NCBI GenBank assembly: GCA_023421245.1
Contig: JAEZTV010000030.1
Location: 1 to 64,000, forward strand
DNA length: 64,000 nt
DNA from: Bacillota bacterium
GTDB taxonomy: Bacteria > Bacillota > Clostridia > Oscillospirales > Ruminococcaceae
Direction: 5' to 3'
In this document: positions 18,378 to 26,850 of the stretch, piece by piece
Numbering within the stretch: position 1 is the first letter of the stretch
How the letters are laid out: every line of letters begins with the position of its first letter
Made by a program: the position numbers and the translations under genes
The notes under the pieces: generated by a model
The model's input: only the letters and a program-made list of their open reading frames with translations
What the model was told of the DNA's origin: nothing
Database searches by the model: none

Positions 18378-19079
18378 TTACAAAGCTGCATCGAACAGGA
18401 TGGCAAGCGCCATCGCGCCGATCATACTAAACGGCAGCGCATAGTTTCTAAGCCATTCGGCACCGCATTTTTTAATGATTGCGCCGCAGCCTATCATGAT
18501 GATGGCGGAGCTGAGCAGGGTAAGCACCGATAAAAGCCCGCCCGAAATGCCCATGCCAAGGAATGCTGAAATCATGCCGAGAAACAGCGCGGTCATAAAG
18601 ATATCGCCCCACTTCTCGTCGCGGCTTTTCATCTTATTCAGCCCGCCGCGCAGCTTTTTTAAGAACAGCGGAATAATAATCAGTGGGGTAATGCATCCGG
18701 TTGTCATAACCCAGATGATAGCCGAAAAAATCTTCGGGTCGGTGACACTGCCCGAGATTGACAGGCCGAACGCGTTTGCAGCGGCTTCTGCGGCAGGCAG
18801 CTCGTATGTAACCGCACCGATTACGCTCAGACGAATCCACGGCAGCGCAACACCAAGCGCCTTTGAAAGCGTTACAAGCCCGAGTAATATAGAGATCGAC
18901 GGCGTAATGGTAAAGATCGCCGAAGAAAATGCCGCCTTCTTCATAACCTTGCCATCCATGCCAAGTGCATGCCCTTGTTTTACCGCCTTCACCAAGAAAA
19001 ATACCGATTGTGCAATGACGAAAACAGCCGCAAAGCTGCCCAGCGCAAACATGAGCGCACCGTTTTTAAAGTCGGCCAA
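18378..19079 (-). CDS. DUF5058-like membrane protein
   Basis: An integral membrane protein of 233 residues with about six helices. The sequence around FTITPSISILLGLVTLSKALG and ALPWIRLSVIGAVTYELPA resembles what I recall of the DUF5058 family, which has no established function. The start is TTG 19079, five bases after AGGAGAGG; this fits far better than any ATG. It opens the operon with a second membrane protein, an M20 peptidase and a QueG-like protein. A two-component transporter is the simplest reading, not proven. Confidence 0.8.
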   Translation of the reverse strand: MADFKNGALMFALGSFAAVFVIAQSVFFLVKAVKQGHALGMDGKVMKKAAFSSAIFTITPSISILLGLVTLSKALGVALPWIRLSVIGAVTYELPAAEAAANAFGLSISGSVTDPKIFSAIIWVMTTGCITPLIIIPLFLKKLRGGLNKMKSRDEKWGDIFMTALFLGMISAFLGMGISGGLLSVLTLLSSAIIMIGCGAIIKKCGAEWLRNYALPFSMIGAMALAILFDAAL

Positions 19080-19312
19080 TGCTACCTCTCCTATCTTACC
19101 GCAAAGATGTGCGCGGCTTTGGTTTTCATTGTAAACAAGCATACCATAACGGTTTTTTAAAGTACAGAGAGCCGTGTGATTTTTTTGACATACTTTCCTT
19201 CGCGTGTTACCATAAAATCATTCCAAACACGCTCAGCCGTTTTGGTAGCAGCCTTTGTATATTTATGTTGGCACAGCAAATAATCGTTGACATCACAGGG
19301 GGGGAACCGGCG

Positions 19313-20080
19313 ATGGATCAGGAGCGTTTTTTGACGGCCTGCGAAACTATAATCAAGCAGCGGCGAGAGACGGCGGGGATTGGAACGCTGAGCGAAAAGA
19401 CCCTGCATGCGGTGCTTAAGCATTACTTTAGCCCCGACCCCGAGACCCACGAGGTGCCCGCCGGACGGTTTGTCGCGGATATTCTATGCGCAGACGGCAT
19501 AATTGAGATACAGACGCGCGGTTTTAACCGCCTGCGCGATAAGCTCGCCTATTTCCTCACTCTTGGCGTTGTCACCATTGTGTATCCCGTAGCGCACACT
19601 AAATGGATATCTTGGATTGACCAAGAGACGGGCGAGGTAACGAAAAAGCGAAAATCCCCCAAAACGGGGACGGCGTATGAGGTATTGTATGAGCTGTACA
19701 AGATAAAGCCCCTGCTCTGCCACCCCAACCTGCGCCTGCATGTACTGCTTATCGATGTGGAGGATTACCGCCTGCTCAACGGCTGGAGCTACGACAAAAA
19801 GCGGGGCTCCACCCGTGGGGAACGCATTCCGCTTGCGCTTGCAGACGAGGTGTGCATAAAAGCCCCCGCGCAGTATGCACAGCTCATCCCCGATTCGCTC
19901 GTTTGCCCCTTTACCTCCAAGGACTACGCGGCGGCAACGCGTCTTTCGCTTCACAGCGCGCAAACGGCACTGAATGTTCTAAGCACGGTGGGTGTGCTTT
20001 GCAAAATCGGCAAGCGGGGAAGATTACACCTGTATCAGCGTACAGAAAAATGCGCGGATACGGCACCCGGCACACAATAA
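19313..20080 (+). CDS. Conserved protein with PD-(D/E)XK-like motif and C-terminal winged helix
   Basis: 255 residues, function not established. The N-terminal part contains AGRFVADILCADGIIEIQTRGF (near residues 50-70), which looks like the D...ExQ core of a restriction-endonuclease-like fold. The last 60 residues (SKDYAAATRLSLHSAQTALNVL onward) look like a winged helix-turn-helix. Between them is a basic stretch (DQETGEVTKKRKSP). The start at 19313 is supported by protein boundaries; its ribosome binding site (GGGGGAA) is imperfect. It faces the encapsulin genes and shares a bidirectional terminator with them. Nuclease activity is only a suggestion. Confidence 0.72.
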   Translation: MDQERFLTACETIIKQRRETAGIGTLSEKTLHAVLKHYFSPDPETHEVPAGRFVADILCADGIIEIQTRGFNRLRDKLAYFLTLGVVTIVYPVAHTKWISWIDQETGEVTKKRKSPKTGTAYEVLYELYKIKPLLCHPNLRLHVLLIDVEDYRLLNGWSYDKKRGSTRGERIPLALADEVCIKAPAQYAQLIPDSLVCPFTSKDYAAATRLSLHSAQTALNVLSTVGVLCKIGKRGRLHLYQRTEKCADTAPGTQ

Positions 20081-20120
20081 CCGAATACCGATAGAATGTA
20101 TGAAATACGGCTATCAAAGA

Positions 20121-20150
20121 GGGGCATTGCCAATCGCTTGGCAATGCCCC
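20121..20150. terminator. Bidirectional terminator
   Basis: A perfect 12-bp stem (20121-20132 with 20139-20150), GGGGCATTGCCA/TGGCAATGCCCC, between converging genes: the nuclease-like gene on plus and encapsulin on minus. On plus it is followed by ATGTTGTTTT. Confidence 0.8.
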
Positions 20151-20178
20151 ATGTTGTTTTACCGGTTGCGTTTTATGC

Positions 20179-20994
20179 TTATTCAAACACCACAATTGCC
20201 TCGCTGCGCTTGATGCGAAGCAGCACCGTTTCAAGGATGCGGAAGCAGTGGTTGAGGTCCTTCTGCTCCAGATACGCCGCCGCCATATCCTGGCCGACCA
20301 CAAGGTCGACGTTGCCGGGCTCGGCACCCACAAGCACCGCCTTATTCTCGCCCAGTGCGGGGGTTTTGTACAAACGTCCATCAACCAGCTTTGCAACGCG
20401 GTCAAGCTCAAGCAGTCCGGTACCCGGCTGCAGGCGTTGCAGCGCGGTGTGCAGGTCGGGGCTGAGTGCAAGCGCATACGAACCGTACACCCCGTTTGAT
20501 ACCAGCGCTTGGGCAGCAGCGGCAACGTCGCTAAATGCGTTCTCACCGGTCTTCCAATCGCTGAGCTTTATCTTCTTTACACCCGCCGCAGTCAATAAAC
20601 CCTCGTAGCCCGCGGCTTTATCACCGTGGAAGATCAGTTTGTCTTCCGCAAAGGCGGCAGCCTGTGCGGCAACCACAGCGGCGGAAAGGTCGGGCGCATA
20701 GCCGCGTTTTTCGGCCGTCTCCAAATCCTTGGCAAGCAGGGTAAAGTCCTGATACAGCGTGGGAATTTGAACGTAACGTCTGCCGCGGGTTAAAATCATT
20801 CCGCCACCCGCTTCTTCATCCACCGCGCCGGCCTTATCAATGTTGATGCTCTGCGTTTCAATGCCAAGCGGCCCAAACAGATGGATAAAGCGCCTTGCGG
20901 TAAGCACACGGCGCGCGGAATTTATAACAGTATCATCGATCTGCTGCCACAAAAGTGCCGAAACAGGGGCACCTTCTCTCGAAAGATAGTTCAT
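20179..20994 (-). CDS. Encapsulin shell protein (family 1)
   Basis: HK97-fold protein of 271 residues that self-assembles into a protein nanocompartment. The family start MNYLSREGAPVSALLWQQID, the E-loop region and the ending RILETVLLRIKRSEAIVVFE fit encapsulin/linocin M18. AAGGAGG precedes the ATG. The gene for its ferritin-like cargo lies 26 bp upstream in the same operon, so the particle should store mineralised iron, protecting an anaerobe from iron-driven oxidative damage. Cargo is recruited by the cargo protein's C-terminal tag. Confidence 0.95.
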   Translation of the reverse strand: MNYLSREGAPVSALLWQQIDDTVINSARRVLTARRFIHLFGPLGIETQSINIDKAGAVDEEAGGGMILTRGRRYVQIPTLYQDFTLLAKDLETAEKRGYAPDLSAAVVAAQAAAFAEDKLIFHGDKAAGYEGLLTAAGVKKIKLSDWKTGENAFSDVAAAAQALVSNGVYGSYALALSPDLHTALQRLQPGTGLLELDRVAKLVDGRLYKTPALGENKAVLVGAEPGNVDLVVGQDMAAAYLEQKDLNHCFRILETVLLRIKRSEAIVVFE

Positions 20995-21020
20995 ATCGTA
21001 GCCTCCTTCTTAATCGCTGT

Positions 21021-21392
21021 TTAGTCTCCCAGCATACTGCCGACCGATTTTGGGGAAGCTGCCTCGTCCGCCGTGGGAACAGGCGCTTCTTCTATGCCAA
21101 GGTCTTCGAGCATTTCGCGCACTTCCTGTTCACCTTCAAAAAACAGCTCTGCCTCTCTGGGGTCAAGCACACGCAAAAGGGTCATCAATTCACCGACGTG
21201 AGCTTTCTCCTCATCGCGGATATCCGCAAGAATCTTCTTTGCCACCACGTTATCGGTCGCCTGAATATGCGCATCGTAGATGTAGATTGCCTCAAGCTCT
21301 CCTGCAATATCAAGACGGACGGCTTGAATCAGCTCCTTGGTAGTCAACTTGCGTTCAACATTTCCCGAAAAGGGATTTCCGAATGCCGGCAT
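21021..21392 (-). CDS. Encapsulated ferritin-like protein (EncFtn)
   Basis: Ferroxidase cargo of 123 residues. The ferritin-like helical region carries Glu32, Tyr39, Glu62 and His65, the positions known to build the metal site at the dimer interface of encapsulated ferritins. An acidic linker leads to the C-terminal SPKSVGSMLGD, a typical encapsulin targeting tag. The start at 21392 follows GGGAGG by eight bases; this gives exactly the family numbering. It precedes the shell gene, so both are made together. Confidence 0.95.
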   Translation of the reverse strand: MPAFGNPFSGNVERKLTTKELIQAVRLDIAGELEAIYIYDAHIQATDNVVAKKILADIRDEEKAHVGELMTLLRVLDPREAELFFEGEQEVREMLEDLGIEEAPVPTADEAASPKSVGSMLGD

Positions 21393-21504
21393 ATTGTTTA
21401 CCTCCCATACCCGGTAGTTATTTTCGCCGCACATAATATCAAGCGCAGCATCTTAATTTATATTATACCCAATACCTGAGCGAAAGGAAAGGGGTTTTGT
21501 TACA

Positions 21505-21536
21505 TTATCATACGGGCGCTGAAAGGCGCATGATAA
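21505..21536. promoter_or_regulatory. Inverted repeat in the EncFtn/pstS divergent region
   Basis: TTATCAT (21505-21511) and ATGATAA (21530-21536) flank a GCGC/GCGC core. It lies between the EncFtn promoter region (minus-strand TATAAT at 21467-21462) and the Pho boxes. It may be an operator, possibly iron-related, but it does not match a Fur box well. Confidence 0.35.
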
Positions 21537-21560
21537 AGGAGAAACAGTAGTCTTGCGGCT

Positions 21561-21646
21561 TTACACAACCTTTACACGACCTTACACAAATCATACATAG
21601 GCTTTACTGTCATAAGCTTATGGGGAAAACCTGCTTTTGTTATAGT
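21561..21646 (+). promoter_or_regulatory. Pho boxes and pstS promoter
   Basis: Three direct repeats of TTACAC at 21561, 21572 and 21582, spaced 10-11 bp, match the TT(A/T)ACA-type PhoP box. A -10 box TATAGT is at 21641-21646. The PhoB-type regulator encoded at 26146 should bind here under phosphate limitation and activate the pst operon, which includes its own gene. Confidence 0.75.
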
Positions 21647-21721
21647 AGAAGCAGCCGAGATGGTAATAATAAATCGATATGAGGTCATGTAAGATTTGGC
21701 CGAAAAGGAGAAGTTTAATTG

Positions 21722-22591
21722 ATGAAAAAAGCATTTTCTGTGTTAATGGTACTTATGCTTACGGCAGTTATATTTGCCGGTTGCGCGCAAACCTCCGGAA
21801 CGTCTTCGACCCCTGCCCCCGTACCGAGCAGCGACGCTGCGCCGCAGTCTGAGGCTCCTGCCGCACTTTCCGGCAATGTAGCGCTTACCGGTTCTTCCTC
21901 CATGCAGGAGCTGATGGAAGCACTTATCGAGGCGTTTAAAGAGGTGCACCCCGGTGTAACAGTAGAAGCCCAGTACCCCGGTTCCGGCCAGGGAATGACT
22001 GCCGCAGCAGACGGCACAGTGGATATCGGCAATGCATCGCGTGAACTGAAAGCCGAAGAAGCCGAGAAGCTGAATGCTCATGTTGTCGCCACTGACGGCG
22101 TAGCGGCTATTGTAAATACCGCAAACACAGTCGGTGACCTTACCGCCGATCAGATTGTTAAGATTTTTACCGGCGAGATTAAAAACTGGAGCGAGGTTGG
22201 CGGCGCAGACGCACCCATCGTTGTCATCGGCCGCGATGAGGCCTCGGGCACAAGAGACGCCTTCCAGTCGGTACTCGGCATTGACGAGCCGAAATACTCA
22301 CAGGAAATTCCTTCTACCGGCGCGGTAAAAACTCTGGTAGCTTCCACCCCCGATGCAATCGGCTATGTTTCACTCGAAGCAGTGGACGAGAGCGTCAAGG
22401 CACTTAGCATGGATGGTGTTGCGGCAACCGGTGAAAACATCCTCGCAGGTACCTATAAGCTCTCCCGCCCCTTCATTATGGCAACCAATAAATCAGCGAC
22501 ACTCAGTGAACAGGCACAGGCATTCCTTGATTTCGCACTGGGCGAGGACGGCAAAGCAATCGCAAGCGACCTTGGCCTTGTAGTAGGCTAA
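21722..22591 (+). CDS. pstS: Phosphate-binding lipoprotein PstS
   Basis: Captures phosphate outside the cell for the Pst importer. 289 residues with a lipoprotein signal (VIFAGC, Cys21), a Ser/Pro/Ala linker and the phosphate-binding motifs TGSSSMQELM, GSGQGM and GRDEASGTRDAF. GGAG is 11 bases before ATG 21722; a TTG three bases upstream has better spacing and may be the real start. First gene of the pst-pho operon, under Pho boxes. Confidence 0.95.
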   Translation: MKKAFSVLMVLMLTAVIFAGCAQTSGTSSTPAPVPSSDAAPQSEAPAALSGNVALTGSSSMQELMEALIEAFKEVHPGVTVEAQYPGSGQGMTAAADGTVDIGNASRELKAEEAEKLNAHVVATDGVAAIVNTANTVGDLTADQIVKIFTGEIKNWSEVGGADAPIVVIGRDEASGTRDAFQSVLGIDEPKYSQEIPSTGAVKTLVASTPDAIGYVSLEAVDESVKALSMDGVAATGENILAGTYKLSRPFIMATNKSATLSEQAQAFLDFALGEDGKAIASDLGLVVG

Positions 22592-22623
22592 CCAAAGCTT
22601 ACGAAAAAATTCTCTATATTCGG

Positions 22624-22656
22624 CAAGCAAGGGTGGAGTGTGACTCCGCCCGCTTG
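22624..22656 (+). terminator. Hairpin between pstS and pstC
   Basis: GGGTGGAGT (22631-22639) pairs with ACTCCGCCC (22643-22651) with one GU, extended by CAAGC/GCTTG outside. No U tract follows. Likely an mRNA stabiliser or partial terminator that raises pstS over pstC. Confidence 0.55.
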
Positions 22657-22768
22657 TCGCACATAAACATAGTTTTGCATAGCCTTCATTGACCCGAAAA
22701 AATAACCGCCGCCAAACTTGTTATAAGGGCGATTTTTTATATAAAGACCGTGAAAGGGGCAACCTGTT

Positions 22769-23719
22769 TTGTCTGTATCAAGCAATCATGTTAGCACGGG
22801 TGTGAAAAAAACTCGCGAGACACAAGCAAAAGATATAGTAGAGCACGTTATGAATGCGATATTCTTTGTGTGCGGCATCACTGCAGTGGTAGCCGTCGCG
22901 GGCATCACCATATATATGGTGATTGCGGGAGCACCGTCCATTGCCGAGATTGGACTCGCGAAATTTCTGTTTGGCTCGCTATGGACTCCGCTTGCCGCAG
23001 AGCCTAAGTTCGGTATTCTCTATATGATATTGACCTCCATTACAGGTACGCTGATGGCAATTGTTATCGGCGTACCTATTGCGTTATTTACCGCCATCTT
23101 CTTAGCAGAGCTTGCACCGGCTGAGCTTTATAAGATTGTGCGTCCGGCGGTGGAGCTGCTTGCCGGTATTCCGTCAGTTATCTACGGTATCGTAGGTGCG
23201 ATGCTGCTCGTTCCCATCATGCGCGAGTGGGAAAAAGTGTTGTTTAAGGATGACCCAAACCATGTGTTCACCGGTGGCGCAAACCTTTTATCCGCCGTCT
23301 TCGTGCTTGCGGTTATGATACTGCCTACCATCATTAATGTCAGCGAAACGGCGCTCAAGGCGGTGCCGCGCGAATATAAGGAAGCTTCGCTTGCCATGGG
23401 CGCATCGCATATTCAGACCATCTTCAATGTAATGCTTGGCGCGGCTCGTTCCGGTATTGTCACAAGCATTGTGCTTGGCATCGGGCGCGCGATCGGCGAA
23501 GCGATGGCAATCATTATGGTTGCGGGCAACGTGGTAAACCTGCCGCTGCCTTTTAACAGTGTACGGTTTCTTACCACTGCCATCGTCACCGATATGAGCT
23601 ATGCCGCCGAGGGTCTGCACCGGCAGTCGCTCTTTGGCATCGGGCTTGTGCTGTTTGTGTTTATTATGGTGATTAACGTTATTCTGAATATGGTACTGAA
23701 AGGCAGGGATGAGAAATGA
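22769..23719 (+). CDS. pstC: Phosphate ABC transporter permease PstC
   Basis: Membrane subunit of the phosphate importer, 316 residues with about six helices. The coupling motif is EYKEASLAMGASHIQTIFNVMLGAARSGI. The start is TTG 22769 about nine bases after GAAAGGGG. It overlaps pstA by four bases, indicating translational coupling. Confidence 0.93.
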   Translation: MSVSSNHVSTGVKKTRETQAKDIVEHVMNAIFFVCGITAVVAVAGITIYMVIAGAPSIAEIGLAKFLFGSLWTPLAAEPKFGILYMILTSITGTLMAIVIGVPIALFTAIFLAELAPAELYKIVRPAVELLAGIPSVIYGIVGAMLLVPIMREWEKVLFKDDPNHVFTGGANLLSAVFVLAVMILPTIINVSETALKAVPREYKEASLAMGASHIQTIFNVMLGAARSGIVTSIVLGIGRAIGEAMAIIMVAGNVVNLPLPFNSVRFLTTAIVTDMSYAAEGLHRQSLFGIGLVLFVFIMVINVILNMVLKGRDEK

Positions 23720-24621
23720 TGCATAATAATCTCACCGCTCTCTCCCCTGCTGAAACGGGACTATCTATTACCGGCAAACGCTTTCGCCCGGGTGATCTTG
23801 TTTTACATGCGCTTATCTATATCAGTGCCGGCATTACTGTACTCATTTTAGCTGCAATTATTATATATGTCGTGGTGCGCGGCGCCCCCCAAATTACATG
23901 GCAGTTTCTCTCTACCGCGCCAAGTGCCCTTAAGCAGCGGTACGGTATTCTGCCTTCTATCATCAATACACTGTATATCGTTGTCATCACACTCATCATC
24001 TCCACACCCATCGGCGTGGGAGCGGCGGTGTATCTCAACGAGTACGCAAAGCGCGGCAGGCTTATCCGGCTCATTGAATTTACAATTGAAACGCTGGCGG
24101 GCATTCCATCCATCATATATGGCTTATTTGGTGCTATCTTTTTCGGAACATACCTTAAGCTTGGATATTCCATTTTAACCGGTGCGCTTACACTTACCAT
24201 TATGGTATTGCCCATTATCATCCGCACTACGCAGGAGGCGCTTAAAACCGTACCGCAAAGCTACCGCGAGGGGGCGCTTGGCATGGGTGCTGGTAAATGG
24301 CATATGATACGCACTATCATCCTTCCAAGCTCGATGAGCGGCATTATTACATCCATTATTCTAAGTATCGGCCGCATTGTGGGGGAATCGGCAGCATTGC
24401 TTTATACCGCAGGCTCGGTGACAAATCTCCCCACAAACTGGATAACCCACGCAACATCATCGGGTGCCACGCTCACCGTGCAGATGTATTTTGCGGTATC
24501 CAACGGCAAATACAGCAACGAGGGCTTTGGCATTGCGCTGGTGCTTATTCTTATCGTGTTTATCATCAACTCACTCACTAAAATAATTGCAAAACGCAGT
24601 GCGAAGTCAAAGGGAGGCTAA
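23716..24621 (+). CDS. pstA: Phosphate ABC transporter permease PstA
   Basis: Second membrane subunit of the phosphate importer, 301 residues. It has the conserved [19 protein letters not shown] block and the coupling motif [23 protein letters not shown]. The ATG at 23716 overlaps the pstC stop; a second ATG follows directly. Confidence 0.93.
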   Translation: MMHNNLTALSPAETGLSITGKRFRPGDLVLHALIYISAGITVLILAAIIIYVVVRGAPQITWQFLSTAPSALKQRYGILPSIINTLYIVVITLIISTPIGVGAAVYLNEYAKRGRLIRLIEFTIETLAGIPSIIYGLFGAIFFGTYLKLGYSILTGALTLTIMVLPIIIRTTQEALKTVPQSYREGALGMGAGKWHMIRTIILPSSMSGIITSIILSIGRIVGESAALLYTAGSVTNLPTNWITHATSSGATLTVQMYFAVSNGKYSNEGFGIALVLILIVFIINSLTKIIAKRSAKSKGG

Positions 24622-24626
24622 AATTT

Positions 24627-25379
24627 ATGAGAGCAATTTCAGTCAAGGGTCTGAACTTATATTACGGCGACAATCATGCATTAAAAGATATTACTATTGA
24701 TATCAAGAGTAAAGGGATTACCGCGCTCATCGGACCGAGCGGCTGCGGAAAATCTACCTTTTTAAAGGTACTCAACCGCATGAACGATCTGGTGGATGGC
24801 GTAAAAATCTCCGGCGAGGTAGTTATCGACGGTGAGGATATCTACGACAAAGCGGTGGATGTAACGCTGCTGCGCAAAAAGATTGGTATGGTATTCCAAA
24901 AACCCAACCCATTTCCGATGAGCATCTATGACAACATAGCCTATGGGCCGCGCGTTCATGGCATTAAAAACAAAAAGCAACTGGATGCGATTGTAAAAAG
25001 AAGCCTTCAGGACGCGGTGCTGTACGAGGAGGTTAAGGACCGCCTGAACAAGAGCGCACTCTCCCTTTCGGGCGGGCAGCAGCAGCGCCTGTGCATTGCG
25101 CGGGCGATTGCGGTGGAACCGCAGGTGATACTTATGGATGAGCCGACCAGTGCGCTTGACCCCATCTCCACCATGAAGATTGAAGAGCTTATGCTTGAGC
25201 TTCGCGAAAAATACACCATTGTTATTGTTACTCATAATATGCAGCAGGCGGCGCGAATCTCCGATGACACCGCATTCTTTTTGGTAGGCGAGATGGTGGA
25301 GTTTGGCGAAACTGAGCAGATTTTCAGCTTGCCGGGCGATAAGCGTACCGAGGATTACATCACCGGACGGTTTGGATAA
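24627..25379 (+). CDS. pstB: Phosphate ABC transporter ATP-binding protein PstB
   Basis: ATPase that powers phosphate import, 250 residues. Walker [10 protein letters not shown] (about residues 36-44), the Q loop in [11 protein letters not shown], the signature LSGGQQQRL, Walker [13 protein letters not shown] and the His switch THNMQQA are all intact. It starts five bases after pstA with a GGGAGG site. Confidence 0.97.
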   Translation: MRAISVKGLNLYYGDNHALKDITIDIKSKGITALIGPSGCGKSTFLKVLNRMNDLVDGVKISGEVVIDGEDIYDKAVDVTLLRKKIGMVFQKPNPFPMSIYDNIAYGPRVHGIKNKKQLDAIVKRSLQDAVLYEEVKDRLNKSALSLSGGQQQRLCIARAIAVEPQVILMDEPTSALDPISTMKIEELMLELREKYTIVIVTHNMQQAARISDDTAFFLVGEMVEFGETEQIFSLPGDKRTEDYITGRFG

Positions 25380-25434
25380 CGACATTGTAAGACGCCTGAA
25401 AATCATATATAATAAAATAAAAAGGAGAATAGAT

Positions 25435-26100
25435 ATGGGAGCACGCCCTAGTTTTGACAGCGAGCTTGAAATGCTCAATATCGATTTAATAAAGATGGCG
25501 GGTCTTGCCGAACAGGCGATCAAGAACTCGGTGACAGCACTTGAAACACGCGACAAAAACCTTGCGCAGCAAGTTGTTTCAAACGACAGTGAGATCGACG
25601 CGATGGAAAAGACGATTGAGGCGCGCTGCCTTAAACTGCTGCTGCGTCAGCAGCCGGTGGCACGTGACCTGCGGCAGATCAGCACCGCGCTTAAGATGAT
25701 TACCGACATCGAACGCATCGGCGACCAGGCGGCCGATATTGCTGAGATTTTAAGCCTGATTGGCGGCACGGATGAACCCGCAAGCATCGCACGGCACATC
25801 CCCGAAATGGCGCATGTAGCATCGGGTATGGTATACGATGCTGTTACCGCGTTTACCAACACCGACCTTGCGGCGGCGAAAAAGGTTATTGCTACCGATG
25901 ATGTGGTGGATGATCTGTTCATCAAGGTGCGCGATGAGCTGGTGGAACGCATTGCCTCAGCCCCGGGAAAAAGTGATGAGGCAATTGATGTTATGATGAT
26001 CGCAAAGTATCTTGAGCGTATTGCCGACCATGCTGTGAACATCTGTGAATGGGTAGAGTTTTATGAAACGGGTGAACACAAAAAAACGAAGATTATCTAA
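25435..26100 (+). CDS. phoU: Phosphate signalling protein PhoU
   Basis: Links the Pst transporter to PhoR and represses the regulon when phosphate is plentiful. 221 residues in two similar three-helix bundles, each with the metal-binding pattern seen in MITDIERIGDQAADI and IAKYLERIADHAVNI. The ATG at 25435 follows AAAGGAG; an upstream in-frame extension into pstB is not needed. Confidence 0.95.
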   Translation: MGARPSFDSELEMLNIDLIKMAGLAEQAIKNSVTALETRDKNLAQQVVSNDSEIDAMEKTIEARCLKLLLRQQPVARDLRQISTALKMITDIERIGDQAADIAEILSLIGGTDEPASIARHIPEMAHVASGMVYDAVTAFTNTDLAAAKKVIATDDVVDDLFIKVRDELVERIASAPGKSDEAIDVMMIAKYLERIADHAVNICEWVEFYETGEHKKTKII

Positions 26101-26145
26101 CCTTGATAATAGCCTTAGGGCAAATAGGTAGAAGGCGGTGGTTGG

Positions 26146-26847
26146 GTGCAAAAATTTACAGTGTTTATTGTTGAGGATGATGACAACATACGCGAGGTGG
26201 TACGCTGCACGCTCGAAGCGTTCTCTTACCGGGTGTACCAGTTCAAAACTGCCGAGGAGATGTTTGCAAGCCCCGTTGCCCCGTCGGTGTATATCCTTGA
26301 CATTATGCTGCCGGGAATGGACGGAATTGAGACGCTGAAACGCATTAAGAATACTCCGGCGACACAAAAGCTGCCTGTGATTATGTTAACCGCAAAAACT
26401 GCAGAAATTGATAAGGTTATCGGCCTTGATAACGGCGCAGATGATTATATTGCAAAGCCCTTTGGGGTACTTGAGCTTTCCGCCCGTCTGCGTGCCGTGC
26501 TGCGCCGCGCTTACCCCCAAGAGCGGCAGTCTCACATTATTGAAGCAAACGGCATCCAAGCTAATCTTGATAAGCGTGAGGTTACCCTGGCCGGGGCGGA
26601 GGTTGACCTGACGCTTAAGGAGTTTGATCTGCTCGTCCTGCTCATGCAAAATACAGACCGCGTTCTCTCTCGCGATGAGCTGCTCAATACGATATGGGGT
26701 TACGACTTTGCGGGAGAAACCCGCACGCTTGATATGCACATAAAAAGCCTGCGCGCAAAACTTTTGGATGACGCGGGGCACCCCACGTACATCAAGACTG
26801 TGCGCGGGGTCGGGTATCGTTTCGTAGAGCCGTTGCAGGAGGTGTAG
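26146..26847 (+). CDS. phoB: PhoB/PhoP-type response regulator
   Basis: OmpR-family transcription factor of 233 residues. The receiver has EDDDN, phospho-acceptor Asp in LDIMLPGMDG and Lys in AKPFG. The winged helix ends TYIKTVRGVGYRF. GTG start at 26146 with only a weak ribosome binding site. It should bind the TTACAC repeats upstream of pstS. Its stop is three bases before phoR. Confidence 0.93.
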   Translation: MQKFTVFIVEDDDNIREVVRCTLEAFSYRVYQFKTAEEMFASPVAPSVYILDIMLPGMDGIETLKRIKNTPATQKLPVIMLTAKTAEIDKVIGLDNGADDYIAKPFGVLELSARLRAVLRRAYPQERQSHIIEANGIQANLDKREVTLAGAEVDLTLKEFDLLVLLMQNTDRVLSRDELLNTIWGYDFAGETRTLDMHIKSLRAKLLDDAGHPTYIKTVRGVGYRFVEPLQEV

Positions 26848-26850
26848 CGG

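Noticed and set aside
21505..21536. Fur box before the encapsulin operon
   Set aside because: The inverted repeat TTATCAT...ATGATAA has a GC-rich centre and too wide a spacing for a standard Fur site; kept only as an unnamed inverted repeat.
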